A DNA stretch of 64,000 nucleotides from an uncultured Cohaesibacter sp. (GTDB lineage Bacteria; Pseudomonadota; Alphaproteobacteria; Rhizobiales; Cohaesibacteraceae): contig NZ_OY759867.1 in NCBI RefSeq assembly GCF_963662805.1, positions 372,001 to 436,000 on the forward strand. Reading direction: 5' to 3'. The position numbers were made by a program, and so were the translations under genes. Each line of letters opens with the position of its first letter. Positions within the stretch are counted from its first letter, which is position 1. The notes under the pieces were generated by a model. It was not told the origin of the DNA, did no database searches, and was given only the letters and a program-made list of their open reading frames with translations. Shown in pieces: positions 17,273 through 27,190 of the stretch.

Positions 17273-18907
17273 TTAAATGGGCAGCTTGGATGGGCGACGA
17301 TACTTGAGCCAGGTCGCGACCAGTAAGCGGTTGAACGTGAAGGCGGAGAAAACAGTCGTCACGATACCAACGGCCAGCGTCACGGCAAAGCCTCTCACGG
17401 GGCCGGACCCCAGCGAGAAGAGAATGACCGCAGCAATGAAGGTCGTGATGTTGGCGTCGAGGATGGTGCCGAGCGCTCGACTGTAACCGGCATCGATGGC
17501 GGCTATGGTCGATCGGCCAAAGTTGTTTTCCTCGCGTATTCGTTCATAGATCAGCACGTTGGCGTCCACCGCCATGCCGACGGTCAGCACGATCCCCGCG
17601 ATGCCGGGCAAGGTCAGCGTTGCGCCGAGACCGGACAGCACACCAATCAGCAGAACCACGTTGATAATGAGGGCAGCGTTGGCGAACAGGCCGAACAGGC
17701 CGTAGCTGATGAACATGAAGACGACAACGGCAAGGGAGCCGACGATGCCGGCGATTTCACCAGCCTCGATGGAGTCGCGTCCGAGACCCGGCCCAACCGT
17801 TCGTTCTTCAACGATGGTAAGATCTGCCGGCAGAGCCCCTGCCCGCATCAGAACCGCAAGGTCGTTTGCGCTGTCGACGGTGAAGGAGCCGGAAATGATC
17901 CCCGAACCACCGCGAATGGGCTCGCGAATGGTGGGGGCCGAAATCACTTCATTGTCGAGAACAATTGCGAAGGGCCGCCCGACATTCTGCTCCGTGACGC
18001 GCGCAAACTTGGTTGCGCCTGACGTGTTGAAGCGGAAGGAAACGACGGGTTCGTTCGTCTGGGGGTCGAAGGTTGGCTGGGCGTCATCCAACTCATCACC
18101 GGAGATCAGAACGCGCTTTTCGACCAGATAGGGTACTCGCTGGCTTTCTGGCTGAGGATTGAGCGGATCGTCCGTTTCATAGAGGACTTCTGAATCGAGC
18201 GGCGGGCGTGACTGCAAGGCGGATTCCGCAGACATCGAGGTGTCCACCATCCGGAAGGTCAGCTTTGCGGTCGATTCAAGGATGTTCTTGAGGCGATCGG
18301 AATCCTGTAGGCCGGGAACCTGCACCAGAATGCGGCTCTGTCCCTCGCGCTGAATCGACGGCTCGGTGGTACCAAGTTCGTCAACACGGCGGCGGATAAC
18401 TTCGATGGATTGGGACACGGCGTTGGAGACGCGGGTCGAAATCCCCTCTTCCGTCAGGGACAGGCGGAAAATGCCGTCTTCGCTGACGTTGAGTTCGGCT
18501 TCGTTTGCGCCGCCACCGGTCAAGAGGTTGCTGGCGACGGGCTGAACGAGCGTTCTCAATTTGGTGGTTGCCGCAGCAATATCCGCCGGATCTCTCAGTC
18601 GAACCTGAACAGCGTCATTGCGGATCGCAAGGCCGGTGTAGCCGATCTTGTCTTCGCGCAGGAGCGTGCGGACATCGCCGCGAAGAATTTCGAGGCGCTC
18701 CCGAATGACGCCTTCCTCTTCGACCTGCAGCAGGATATGAGCCCCGCCCTGCAAGTCAAGGCCGAGAACCAACTGACCGTTGGGAAGCCAAGAGGGATAG
18801 TTTTCAGACAAAGTTTCTTTGGAGACGAGATTGGGCAACGAGAGAAGAATGCCACAGAGCACTGTGGCAAGCACCAATCCCACCTTCCATTTGGCGAAAT
18901 GTAGCAT
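17273..18907 (-). CDS. secD: protein translocase subunit SecD
   Basis: SecD is the larger partner of SecF. The 544-residue protein has one N-terminal membrane segment, then LGLDLQGGAHILLQV, which is the conserved D-QGG motif. A large periplasmic part with VRRRVDELGTTEPSIQREG follows, then the membrane domain with GMAVDANVLIYERIREE. All family landmarks are present and the length is usual for alphaproteobacteria with separate SecD and SecF. It lies between yajC and secF on the same strand, the common yajC-secDF order. Confidence 0.97.
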   Translation of the reverse strand: MLHFAKWKVGLVLATVLCGILLSLPNLVSKETLSENYPSWLPNGQLVLGLDLQGGAHILLQVEEEGVIRERLEILRGDVRTLLREDKIGYTGLAIRNDAVQVRLRDPADIAAATTKLRTLVQPVASNLLTGGGANEAELNVSEDGIFRLSLTEEGISTRVSNAVSQSIEVIRRRVDELGTTEPSIQREGQSRILVQVPGLQDSDRLKNILESTAKLTFRMVDTSMSAESALQSRPPLDSEVLYETDDPLNPQPESQRVPYLVEKRVLISGDELDDAQPTFDPQTNEPVVSFRFNTSGATKFARVTEQNVGRPFAIVLDNEVISAPTIREPIRGGSGIISGSFTVDSANDLAVLMRAGALPADLTIVEERTVGPGLGRDSIEAGEIAGIVGSLAVVVFMFISYGLFGLFANAALIINVVLLIGVLSGLGATLTLPGIAGIVLTVGMAVDANVLIYERIREENNFGRSTIAAIDAGYSRALGTILDANITTFIAAVILFSLGSGPVRGFAVTLAVGIVTTVFSAFTFNRLLVATWLKYRRPSKLPI

Positions 18908-19010
18908 GCGGCAATCCTACCATATTGGCAGAGCACCCGGTTTTTGGTTCCGGGTGCGAAGGGTCTGTATCAAAGTCTGATCCGATGACGGGATCAGCAA
19001 CGGGTGGTGC

Positions 19011-19307
19011 TTATTTCGCATCCCCGGCCGGTTCGCCCTTGGAGCGGACTTCGGCAATGTTCCGGCGAACGATCTTGACTTTCACACCGTCTGCAATTTC
19101 GGCGGTGACTTCGTTGTCTTCCGTTGCGTTGGTGATTTTGCCCAAGAGACCGCCAGACGTCACGATGGTATCGCCACGGCGCACGTTGGCCACCATTTCG
19201 GTATGTTTTTTCATCTGCTGACGCTGCGGACGAATGATCAGGAAATACATGATCACGAAGATCAGGACGAAGGGCAGAATTTGCAGTACTGGACTGGATG
19301 CGTCCAT
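19011..19307 (-). CDS. yajC: preprotein translocase subunit YajC
   Basis: This is a 98-residue protein with one N-terminal membrane helix (ILPFVLIFVIMYFLIIRPQ) followed by QRQQMKKHTEMVANVRRGDTIVTSGGLLGKI, the SH3-like YajC domain. It associates with SecDF in the inner membrane. A purine-rich GGAGGC lies just before the ATG at 19307. It is the first gene of the yajC-secD-secF group, with 103 bp to secD. Confidence 0.96.
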   Translation of the reverse strand: MDASSPVLQILPFVLIFVIMYFLIIRPQRQQMKKHTEMVANVRRGDTIVTSGGLLGKITNATEDNEVTAEIADGVKVKIVRRNIAEVRSKGEPAGDAK

Positions 19308-19586
19308 GGAAAGCCTCCTTGTGCGACCCCATGCTTTCAGCTCGGGCGCTTACTGAATTACCTTGCGCCATAGGAATGGTCACAAATTGATTTGAGCGGA
19401 CTATAGCGCTCCGCATGAACTTTGCAAACAGGGCGTTTAGCGGTTTGCAAGGTCAGGTCCAACTCTGCTAATCAAGGCCTAGACATAATGATCCTTTTGG
19501 CAAGATGAAAGGGAAAAAGGGCAACTTTCGACCCTTTATTGGCCACTTATTTTGCCAAAGTCACAATATTTGGAGCCTTGCTGCCG

Positions 19587-20465
19587 ATGTCAGCTGTCGA
19601 GTTGGAAAGAATCGCCGCTTTATTACAGAATATTCATGAAGCGATCGAGCGGGCCGTACCGCCAAAAGCTGTTGAAGCAGACCTTGCGGGCGCCGATGCC
19701 TTTGTCTGGCATGCGAGCCCTGTTCCGCATCTTCAGCCGGTCCTCAAGGTCAACCGGGTGGATCTGTCCCTGCTCAAGGGGATTGATCGCAACCGGGATA
19801 TGATTCTGGAAAATACGCGCCGTTTCAGCAAGCGGTTGCCTGCCAACAATGCGCTGCTCTGGGGCGCGCGCGGCATGGGCAAGAGCTCGCTTGTCAAAGC
19901 CTGTCACGCTCAGGTCAATGGCGAACGCTCCAGCGATCTAGCCCCGCTCAAGCTCATTGAGATTGCCCGCGAGGATATCGAGACCTTGCCGGTCTTGATG
20001 AACATCCTGCGCGGCCGCGAAGAGCAGTGCATCCTCTTCTGTGATGATCTCTCGTTCGATACGGGTGACACCGCCTATAAGTCCCTCAAGGCCGTGCTTG
20101 ATGGTGGGATCGAAGGGCGGCCGGACAATGTGATCTTCTACGCCACGTCGAACCGGCGCCACTTGATGCCGCGTGACATGATCGAGAATGAACGCTCGAC
20201 GTCCATCTCGCCCAGCGAGAGTGTTCAGGAAAAGGTGTCTCTCTCCGACCGCTTCGGTCTCTGGATCGGTTTTCACAATTGCAGCCAGGGGGACTATCTC
20301 GACATGGTCAAAGGCTATGTGAGTGAGTATGGCATCTCGGTGGATGCCGATGAGCTCAGGGCCAAGGCACTTGAATGGGCGACGACGCGTGGGTCGCGCT
20401 CCGGCCGTGTGGCGTGGCAGTTCATTCAGGAGCTCGCTGGTGAAAAGGGTGTGCGGCTCGGCTAG
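19587..20465 (+). CDS. DUF815-family ATPase
   Basis: This is an AAA-type ATPase of about 292 residues. Walker A is GARGMGKSSLVKA, Walker B is ILFCDDLSFD, and the sensor region is FYATSNRRHLMP. A C-terminal helical lid contains RSGRVAWQFIQEL. These match DUF815, a conserved proteobacterial family of unknown role related to DnaA/Cdc6-type ATPases. I chose the ATG at 19587 (MSAVELERI); an upstream TTG at 19539 has no homology support. It is divergent from yajC and convergent with the hybrid kinase gene. Confidence 0.9.
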   Translation: MSAVELERIAALLQNIHEAIERAVPPKAVEADLAGADAFVWHASPVPHLQPVLKVNRVDLSLLKGIDRNRDMILENTRRFSKRLPANNALLWGARGMGKSSLVKACHAQVNGERSSDLAPLKLIEIAREDIETLPVLMNILRGREEQCILFCDDLSFDTGDTAYKSLKAVLDGGIEGRPDNVIFYATSNRRHLMPRDMIENERSTSISPSESVQEKVSLSDRFGLWIGFHNCSQGDYLDMVKGYVSEYGISVDADELRAKALEWATTRGSRSGRVAWQFIQELAGEKGVRLG

Positions 20466-20516
20466 TCGCACGCACAGGGCCGATGGGCGCTGTCAGATTG
20501 TCGGATGGGTCGGGCG

Positions 20517-22547
20517 TCAGTTTGATGATAAGGCTTCGGCCAACGCCAGACCAAGTTCGGTTGGTGTTGCCGGTTTAGAGATCATCGGCGCGACGGCGTC
20601 CCCCATCTCGTCTGTCGTGAAGCCAGTGTAGCCGGACATGTAGATGATCTTGCAATGGGGATTGCTGGCGACGACCCGTTTGGCAAGGTCGAAGCCACTG
20701 ATTTCACCGGGCATGACAATATCGGTCAGCACCACCCGTACGGATTGTTCTGCCTTAAGCAAATCCAGCGCTTGCTGTCCCGAACGAGCGGTGAAGACCC
20801 TGTATCCGAGTGTTTCGACAATGTCCTTCATCATCGTGAGGAGATTGGCTTCGTCCTCGACAATCATGACGGCCTCTCCTGAACCCATCGCTTTTGGCAG
20901 GCGTTCCACCGGATCTTCGCGCTTTCCTTCCACGGTTCCGCGCGGGATGAGCAGGCGGACTGTTGTGCCCATGCCCTCTTCCGAGTAGATGCGCATTTCG
21001 CCGTCGGACTGCTGAATGAAGCCATAGACCATGGACAGGCCCAGCCCCGTGCCCGAATTGGTTTCCTTGGTGGTGAAGAAGGGGTCAATGGAGCGGCGCT
21101 TTACCTCTTCGCTCATTCCAGGGCCGTTGTCGGTGATGGCGAATTCCACATAGCGGCGGGCGCGATTGTCGTTGCGTGCCTTGTCTGCGGCCTGATCCTC
21201 GCTCATGCCTCTTGCTTTGTAGCTGTCCGGGTTGTCGAGCTTGATCCCGACGTCTGCGTCTACTTCGGCCACGCTGCGCACGACAATTGAAATGTGAGAA
21301 CCCTTGCCGGATCGGATGATTGCATCCCGGCTGTTCAGGAACAGGTTGAGCAGCGCGTTTTCGAGCTGGCTGATATCGCAATAGACCCAGAGGTTGGGGT
21401 CGTTGATCTCGAACGTGAGATTGATGTGTTCCTCGATGGTCGGCCGTGCCAATTCCGAGAATTCGTCAATAATTGTCCGGACCCTACTTGCTTTTGCCTG
21501 TCCGGGTTGGCGTTTGGCAAAGGCGAGCAATCTATGTGTGAGTGCCGTTCCTCGGTCGATGGAGGAAAGCGCCGTCTTGAGATATTTGTCGGCCTTTTCA
21601 GGTAATTCCTGATGCTGGGCGAGCTGCACCGCATATTGCATCGTGGCGAGCAGATTGTTGAAATCGTGCGCAATGCCGCCGGTGAGTTGCCCCAGAGCGT
21701 CAAGGCGGCTGGACCGCTCGACCTGTTGTCTGCTGACTTCCTGACTGGTCACGTCATCGATGACAAGAACGCTTTGTACGCGGGCACTTTCATTCTCGAC
21801 CGAGGAGCTTGATAACCGGACGTAGCGGTTTTGTGGCTGCGAGGCGCATGCCAGGATATGGGTTTCTCCGGTCAGTGTCTTTCCTGCGAGTGCCCGTTCG
21901 ACTGGATTGTGAGCCTCGTCGATTGGCTGGAAACTCTCACGGTCGAGGAAATGAATATCGTCCGGCCATGCGAACGGAACTGCCTCGGTCCTGCCGCCCA
22001 GAATGTCACGCGCTGCTGCGTTGATGAATGCAATCCTGCGGTCGGGCAACAGACCGACTACGCCGCTTTGGACAGAGTTCAGCACTGCGGCCAGCAGATT
22101 GTTGCTGTCAGCGAGCCTGTCCCGAATGGACATCTGTTCGGTCAGGTCATTGTGAGCACCGAGAAGACGGGTTGGCTTGCCACTTTCATCCCTGATTGCC
22201 AGTCCGCGGCACCGGACCCAAACCGTGTGGCCTGCGGCGTGACGATAGCGAACGATCTGGTCGTAAGGGTGATTGGGGTCTTCGAGATGCTGGTAAAGAT
22301 TGGCTTTCGCCGTTTCCAGATCCTCGGCGAAGATGATGTCTTGCCATTCACTGGCGAGATGTTTCTTGGTTTTGGGATCATAGCCGAACAGAGTCCAGAA
22401 TTCCGGGCTCATCCACTCCTGTTCGATATTTTCAAGATCCCAGTACCAGACACCATCAAGAGAGGCTGATCGAATGAAGTCCCAGATCCCCGGATCACTC
22501 TCGATGCGCTCTTCAAGCTCTCTTTGCAGATAGTGTTTGTCAGGCAT
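20517..22547 (-). CDS. hybrid sensor histidine kinase with two PAS domains and a receiver
   Basis: This soluble 676-residue kinase has no membrane segment. The order is PAS 1 (SASLDGVWYWDLEN, about 20-140), PAS 2 (LLAAVLNSVQSGVVGLLPDRR, about 155-270), the HisKA box with phospho-His in GGIAHDFNNLLATMQ, HATPase_c (NALLNLFLNSRDAI; DNGPGMSEE; GTGLGLSMVYGF), and a C-terminal receiver with its Asp in VVLTDIVMPG. The ATG at 22547 overlaps the stop of the upstream response regulator gene, so the two are coupled. The PAS domains suggest a cytoplasmic signal such as redox state or a small ligand, which cannot be named. The HATPase and HDFNN box resemble the FixL/CckA-type group. Confidence 0.92.
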   Translation of the reverse strand: MPDKHYLQRELEERIESDPGIWDFIRSASLDGVWYWDLENIEQEWMSPEFWTLFGYDPKTKKHLASEWQDIIFAEDLETAKANLYQHLEDPNHPYDQIVRYRHAAGHTVWVRCRGLAIRDESGKPTRLLGAHNDLTEQMSIRDRLADSNNLLAAVLNSVQSGVVGLLPDRRIAFINAAARDILGGRTEAVPFAWPDDIHFLDRESFQPIDEAHNPVERALAGKTLTGETHILACASQPQNRYVRLSSSSVENESARVQSVLVIDDVTSQEVSRQQVERSSRLDALGQLTGGIAHDFNNLLATMQYAVQLAQHQELPEKADKYLKTALSSIDRGTALTHRLLAFAKRQPGQAKASRVRTIIDEFSELARPTIEEHINLTFEINDPNLWVYCDISQLENALLNLFLNSRDAIIRSGKGSHISIVVRSVAEVDADVGIKLDNPDSYKARGMSEDQAADKARNDNRARRYVEFAITDNGPGMSEEVKRRSIDPFFTTKETNSGTGLGLSMVYGFIQQSDGEMRIYSEEGMGTTVRLLIPRGTVEGKREDPVERLPKAMGSGEAVMIVEDEANLLTMMKDIVETLGYRVFTARSGQQALDLLKAEQSVRVVLTDIVMPGEISGFDLAKRVVASNPHCKIIYMSGYTGFTTDEMGDAVAPMISKPATPTELGLALAEALSSN

Positions 22548-22968
22548 TCGCCACACCGGATTGTGATTTCTCAGCAATTTCGAGCAGACGAAGGATTTCT
22601 TCGTGCAGCTTTTGAGGAGATACCGGCTTTTCAAAATGCGTATCGGCGCCAATGATCTGCATCTGTGCTCCGGCGCTAGGATGCGTCGCTGCAACAAGGG
22701 CTCCTGAAATGGTGATGATCGGGATGCGTCGGTGGGTGCCCGCCTCTTCCAGCCGGATACGACCAATCAGCAGAATGCCGCCGCGCGGGCCGGATTCTGT
22801 CGACACGATGATGTCGGTGATCAAGATGTCGAAGTGCTGTTGCTTGTAGCGGTGAAGAGCCTGATCCGCGTCATGCGTGATGACCACCGTATGACCGAAC
22901 GCTTGCAGCAATTCAGCAAGAAGTTCCGCCTGCTCGCGGTCATCTTCCATCAATAAGATTGCTGCCAT
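22540..22968 (-). CDS. single-domain response regulator
   Basis: This is a 142-residue receiver domain with no output domain. The acidic pair is LLMEDDREQA, the phospho-acceptor Asp is in DILITDII, a Thr/Ser switch is in IITISGA, and the conserved Lys is in HFEKPVS. Proteins like this pass phosphate along a relay or bind another protein. It overlaps the hybrid kinase gene by 8 bp, so the two very likely act together. The ATG at 22968 is preferred over a TTG two codons upstream. Confidence 0.9.
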   Translation of the reverse strand: MAAILLMEDDREQAELLAELLQAFGHTVVITHDADQALHRYKQQHFDILITDIIVSTESGPRGGILLIGRIRLEEAGTHRRIPIITISGALVAATHPSAGAQMQIIGADTHFEKPVSPQKLHEEILRLLEIAEKSQSGVANA

Positions 22969-23431
22969 CGTCAAACCTGTTCAGTCTTTACTGGAACCCG
23001 TATAGTCCACATTACCTGCATGTTTGGCGTTGGCCAATATTATATTTCCAATTAAACGTGTTTCGAAACGCATTGTTTCGCAGATATCGAGCCTTGGCAT
23101 TTATGACCATGTGGTTGTTTCCCTTATTCTGCGGCTCGAATCGATCAAATCGTGTAGCTGAATATGGATGCAACTAACTGATTACGTGCCTCTTTTTCCA
23201 AATCTTCAGGCTGTGGTCATTCAGGCGATCCCATTCAGGGCCTCCGTTTAATGAGTGACAATGGCAAGCAAAACGGCAATGGCAACTTTCCCCAGTTGTC
23301 GGAACAATAAGGTCCCGAAGGTGCAAACCTTATGAGCCATTCTGTGTGTTTCGTCCCTGTCTGACGGGATTCTGCTCCGGCGGAATGGCTAGGAGTGGCA
23401 CGGCTTTGGTAGTGTAGAAGGTGTTCTGGCG
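22969..23431. other. gene-free stretch
   Basis: No supported gene lies in these 463 bases. They hold the promoter side of the regulator operon. They also hold a 16-bp segment at 23361-23376 that recurs with a 2-bp insertion at 28138-28155, downstream of tolC. Confidence 0.5.
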
Positions 23432-23899
23432 TCAGGCGCGGTCGATCCGGGCGGCAAAGCATCCATGCTTTGCGAAATGGGCGTGGATGAATGCGACTTG
23501 GCTGTCGGCGAACATTTCGTTGATCGTCATTGCGATATTTTCACCTGTCGCAAGCTCGGTACTCAGCATCATGTCGTCCTTGTCGAAGGCCCGCAACGCG
23601 ATGATGCGATGCTGCATGACATCGGGCACCTGATCGATCAGAACCTCTGCCTTTGTGGCTCCTTCCCAGACATAGATGGCGTGACTGGAGCGATAGGGGG
23701 AATTCGTCGGCAGATGCTCGAAATTGAGCAGAATGGCGCTTTCACCGACCTGCAGATCACGCAAGCAGATGCGATCCGGAAGTCCCGGACTGGTTTGGGC
23801 AACGTGACGGACGGCGTTGTGCTGGGCCAATGCTTCATTCGAGAGGCCGAAGAGATGGCGGAACAGGTCGGGATTAAGGCCTTCTATGCGGAAGCTCAT
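23432..23899 (-). CDS. DUF1203-family protein
   Basis: This 155-residue protein runs from the ATG at 23899, which has AAGGAC 8-9 bp upstream; the longer frame has no such site. The start MSFRIEGLNPDLFRHLF and the central CLRDLQVGESAILLNFEHLP and SPYRSSHAIYV match the DUF1203 family. The RSSHAIYV strand and the C-terminal FIHAHFAKHGCFAARIDR supply conserved His and Cys. The biochemical role is unknown. It stands alone on the minus strand between the valS terminator and the two-component pair. Confidence 0.85.
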   Translation of the reverse strand: MSFRIEGLNPDLFRHLFGLSNEALAQHNAVRHVAQTSPGLPDRICLRDLQVGESAILLNFEHLPTNSPYRSSHAIYVWEGATKAEVLIDQVPDVMQHRIIALRAFDKDDMMLSTELATGENIAMTINEMFADSQVAFIHAHFAKHGCFAARIDRA

Positions 23900-23980
23900 G
23901 GTCAATGTCCTTAAGGTGTGTTGAGTCGCACAAAGGTGCCCTGCCCTCGCCCTGTTCGCAGCCCGATTCTTGCTTGTCCG

Positions 23981-24018
23981 CAAAAAAGAAAAGCCCCGGT
24001 GGAGATACCACCGGGGCT
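23981..24018 (-). terminator. Rho-independent terminator of valS
   Basis: An 11-bp perfect GC-rich stem (23992-24002 and 24008-24018) with a 5-nt loop is followed on the minus strand by TTTCTTTTTTG. It lies 25 bp past the valS stop. Confidence 0.93.
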
Positions 24019-24043
24019 CATGTTCTGATGTTGGCTTGATGCC

Positions 24044-26902
24044 TTAACTGGCTGCGAGGATGCGGTCGAGTGCTTCCTGAACCTTGGCTTTGAGAGCGTT
24101 TTGTTCTTCGAGCTTAGCCTTCTGTTCGGCGACAATTTCCTCAGGCGCATTGGCGAGGAATTTCTCGTTGCCGAGTTTGGCTTCGAACTTCGCCGCGACC
24201 TTGGCGATCTTATCGAGTTCTTTCTCGAGGCGAGCCTTTTCGGCCGCAAGATCGATGACGCCAGCGAGCGGCAGGGCAACAGTGGCATCGCCAACAACGA
24301 CCTGAGCGGAACCGGATGGCACCTTGTCGGAGACCTTGATGTCCTCGCAACGGGCAAGACGCTTGATGACGGCATCCTGCGCGGCAAGGCGTGTCTTGGT
24401 TTCGTCCGAGGCTCCGACGACCTCCAGCTTGAGCTGGGTGGACGGCGGGATGTTCATTTCGGAGCGAACGGAACGAACAGCCGAGATCAGGTCAACAAGC
24501 CAGTTGATCTCGTCGGCCGCGCCGGTGTCCTTGATGTCATAGCTCGGCCAGTCTTCGAGAACGAGCAGGCTGTTGCGTTTCGGGCCGCTCTTGCCGGTCT
24601 CTGCCCACAGCTCTTCGGTGATGTAGGGCATGATCGGGTGCAGAAGCAGGCAAATCTGATCGAGAACCCACGCCGCGCAGGCCTGCGTTTCGGTCTTGGC
24701 GGCGCTGTCTTCCTCGGTCTGAAGGACCGGTTTGGACAGTTCGATATACCAGTCGCAATAGAGGTTCCAGACGAAGCGATAGAGCGCGTTGGCCGCATCG
24801 TTGAAGCGATAGGTCTCGATGGCGTCGGACACTTCTGCTGCCGTCTTGGCCAGCTCGGTGACGATCCACTGGTTGACCGTTTCCTTGACCGCTTTGGGGT
24901 CAAAGTCGGCAGACCGGGCGCAGCCGTTCATCTGGGTAAAGCGAGTGGCGTTCCACAGCTTGGTGCCGAAGTTGCGGTAACCGGCAACGCGGCTGGTGGC
25001 CAGTTTGATGTCGCGGCCCTGCGCGGCCATGGCTGTCAGGGTGAAACGGACCGCGTCGGCACCATATTCATCAACCAGATCAAGCGGGTCGATGACGTTG
25101 CCCTTAGACTTTGACATCTTGGCGCCATGCTCGTCGCGAACTAGCGCGTGAACATAGACCGTGTGGAACGGCTCTTTCTTCATGAAGTGCATGGACATCA
25201 TCATCATGCGGGCAACCCAGAAGAAGATGATGTCAAAGCCGGTGACGAGAACGTCGGTCTGGTAGTAGCGCTCGAGTTCCGGCGTCTTGTCGGGCCAGCC
25301 AAGCGTCGAGAACGGCCACAGGGCCGAGGAGAACCAGGTGTCGAGAACGTCCTCGTCACGGGTCAGCTCGACGTCCTTGCCGAACTGCTTCTTGGCCATT
25401 GCCTTGGCTTCTGCTTCGTCATGGGCGACGAAGATGGATTCCTCCGGGCCGTACCATGCCGGGATCTGATGACCCCACCAGAGCTGACGCGAGATGCACC
25501 ATGGCTCGATGTTTTCCATCCATTCGAAGTAGGTCTTTTCCCAGTTTTTCGGAACGAAGTTGGTGCGCCCTTCGCGAACGGAGGCGATGGCTGGCTCGGC
25601 CAGCGTCTTGGCGTCGGCAAACCACTGGTCGGTCAGCATCGGTTCGATAACGACGCCGGAGCGGTCGCCGAACGGCTGCATGATCTTCTTGCTTTCGACC
25701 ATGGGAATGTCGTTGCCTTCTGCATCCTTGGTGAAAACGCAAAGGCCCTCAGCCGTGATCGCGTCGACAATCTGTTTGCGCGCTTCGAAGCGATCAAGGC
25801 CACGATACTCGTCCGGAACGAGGTTGATGGCGTCGACTTCGGTCTCGCTTGGCAGAGCCGCGCCCTTGGCAATGGCGACAGCCTTGTCGGCGCAAACCGC
25901 ATAGGGTTCGCCATCGGCACGCAGGGCCGCCTTCTCGTCCATCAAGCGATAGAGCGGGATCTTGTTGCGGCGGGCGACCTGATAGTCGTTGAAGTCGTGC
26001 GCGCCGGTGATCTTCACCGCACCGGAGCCGAAATCGGGATCGGGATAGTCGTCGGTGATGATCGGGATCAGGCGGCGATGTTCCTTCGGTCCGACCGGGA
26101 TCTCGCACAGCTTGCCAATGATCGGCGCATAGCGCTCGTCGGAGGGATGAACGGCAACCGCACCATCGCCGAGCATCGTTTCGGGACGCGTCGTGGCAAT
26201 GGAGATATAGTCGCGCTCTTCGGTGAAGACGACGTTGCCGTCCTCGTCCTTCTCTACATAGGTGTAGGTTTCACCGCCAGCGAGCGGATATTTGAAATGC
26301 CACATGTGGCCGTCGACTTCCTTGTTCTCGACTTCGAGGTCGGAAATCGCGGTTTCAAATTTCGGGTCCCAGTTGACGAGGCGTTTGCCGCGGTAGATCA
26401 GGCCTTCGTTGTAGAGCTCGATGAAGACCTTTTGAACCGCCTTGGACAGGCCCTCGTCCATGGTGAAGCGTTCGCGCGACCAGTCGGCAGTCGCACCGAG
26501 GCGGCGCAGCTGGTTGAAGATGGTTCCGCCGGATTCGGCTTTCCAGTCCCAAACGCGCTCAATGAACTTCTCGCGACCCATGTCGCGGCGGCTCGGCTCG
26601 TTCTTGGCGGCAAGCTGGCGTTCGACAACCATCTGCGTTGCAATGCCCGCGTGGTCCATGCCGGGCTGCCACAGGACGTCCCTGCCCTTCATGCGGTAGT
26701 AGCGGATCATGACATCCTGCAGGGTATTGTTGAGCGCGTGGCCCATGTGCAGAGAGCCGGTGACATTCGGCGGCGGGATCACGATGCAGAAACTGTCCTG
26801 CCCGTCTTTCTTGCCGGCACCTGCCTTGAAGGCACCAGCCTGTTCCCATGCCTCGTAAAGGCGCGGCTCAACTGCCGCTGCGTCGAATGTTTTCTCCAAC
26901 AT
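24044..26902 (-). CDS. valS: valine--tRNA ligase
   Basis: This class I aminoacyl-tRNA synthetase charges tRNA-Val. The 952 residues include the HIGH-type motif in PPPNVTGSLHMGHALNN (about 40-56) and the KMSKS loop in HGAKMSKSKGNVIDP. The connective editing domain lies between them (TTRPETMLGDGAVAVHP). The anticodon-binding domain has LWNATRFTQMNG, and the C-terminal coiled-coil arm contains LAAEKARLEKELDKIAK. Length and order are normal. It is a single gene with its own terminator. Confidence 0.98.
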   Translation of the reverse strand: MLEKTFDAAAVEPRLYEAWEQAGAFKAGAGKKDGQDSFCIVIPPPNVTGSLHMGHALNNTLQDVMIRYYRMKGRDVLWQPGMDHAGIATQMVVERQLAAKNEPSRRDMGREKFIERVWDWKAESGGTIFNQLRRLGATADWSRERFTMDEGLSKAVQKVFIELYNEGLIYRGKRLVNWDPKFETAISDLEVENKEVDGHMWHFKYPLAGGETYTYVEKDEDGNVVFTEERDYISIATTRPETMLGDGAVAVHPSDERYAPIIGKLCEIPVGPKEHRRLIPIITDDYPDPDFGSGAVKITGAHDFNDYQVARRNKIPLYRLMDEKAALRADGEPYAVCADKAVAIAKGAALPSETEVDAINLVPDEYRGLDRFEARKQIVDAITAEGLCVFTKDAEGNDIPMVESKKIMQPFGDRSGVVIEPMLTDQWFADAKTLAEPAIASVREGRTNFVPKNWEKTYFEWMENIEPWCISRQLWWGHQIPAWYGPEESIFVAHDEAEAKAMAKKQFGKDVELTRDEDVLDTWFSSALWPFSTLGWPDKTPELERYYQTDVLVTGFDIIFFWVARMMMMSMHFMKKEPFHTVYVHALVRDEHGAKMSKSKGNVIDPLDLVDEYGADAVRFTLTAMAAQGRDIKLATSRVAGYRNFGTKLWNATRFTQMNGCARSADFDPKAVKETVNQWIVTELAKTAAEVSDAIETYRFNDAANALYRFVWNLYCDWYIELSKPVLQTEEDSAAKTETQACAAWVLDQICLLLHPIMPYITEELWAETGKSGPKRNSLLVLEDWPSYDIKDTGAADEINWLVDLISAVRSVRSEMNIPPSTQLKLEVVGASDETKTRLAAQDAVIKRLARCEDIKVSDKVPSGSAQVVVGDATVALPLAGVIDLAAEKARLEKELDKIAKVAAKFEAKLGNEKFLANAPEEIVAEQKAKLEEQNALKAKVQEALDRILAAS

Positions 26903-27190
26903 TGTTCTTCCATATCGCAGGTCTGGCCAGAGGCTGGATGCCCCGGCGGCCTGTCCATCTAGAGTCCCGATCGGTTCCGCTCATCAGTTGGCGAAACGGA
27001 TTGCACACTGTCTCGGGTAAGGTGTAAATCCCATTCTCCCTATGCATGTCAACCATTTGCAGTCATCACGCCTGTTTCTTGGCGATGAGCGAATGGATTT
27101 ATAGGGAAAAATCGTACGAACCCGGTTGATATGCGACCGGTGAGCGCACGGGGAGCAAGGGCGAAATATATCAGGGATTGGTGCGGGCGA

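Noticed and set aside
25148..26962. 604-codon plus-strand frame opposite valS
   Set aside because: It runs antisense through the valS catalytic core. It carries no family motif and extends past the valS start, as antisense shadows often do.
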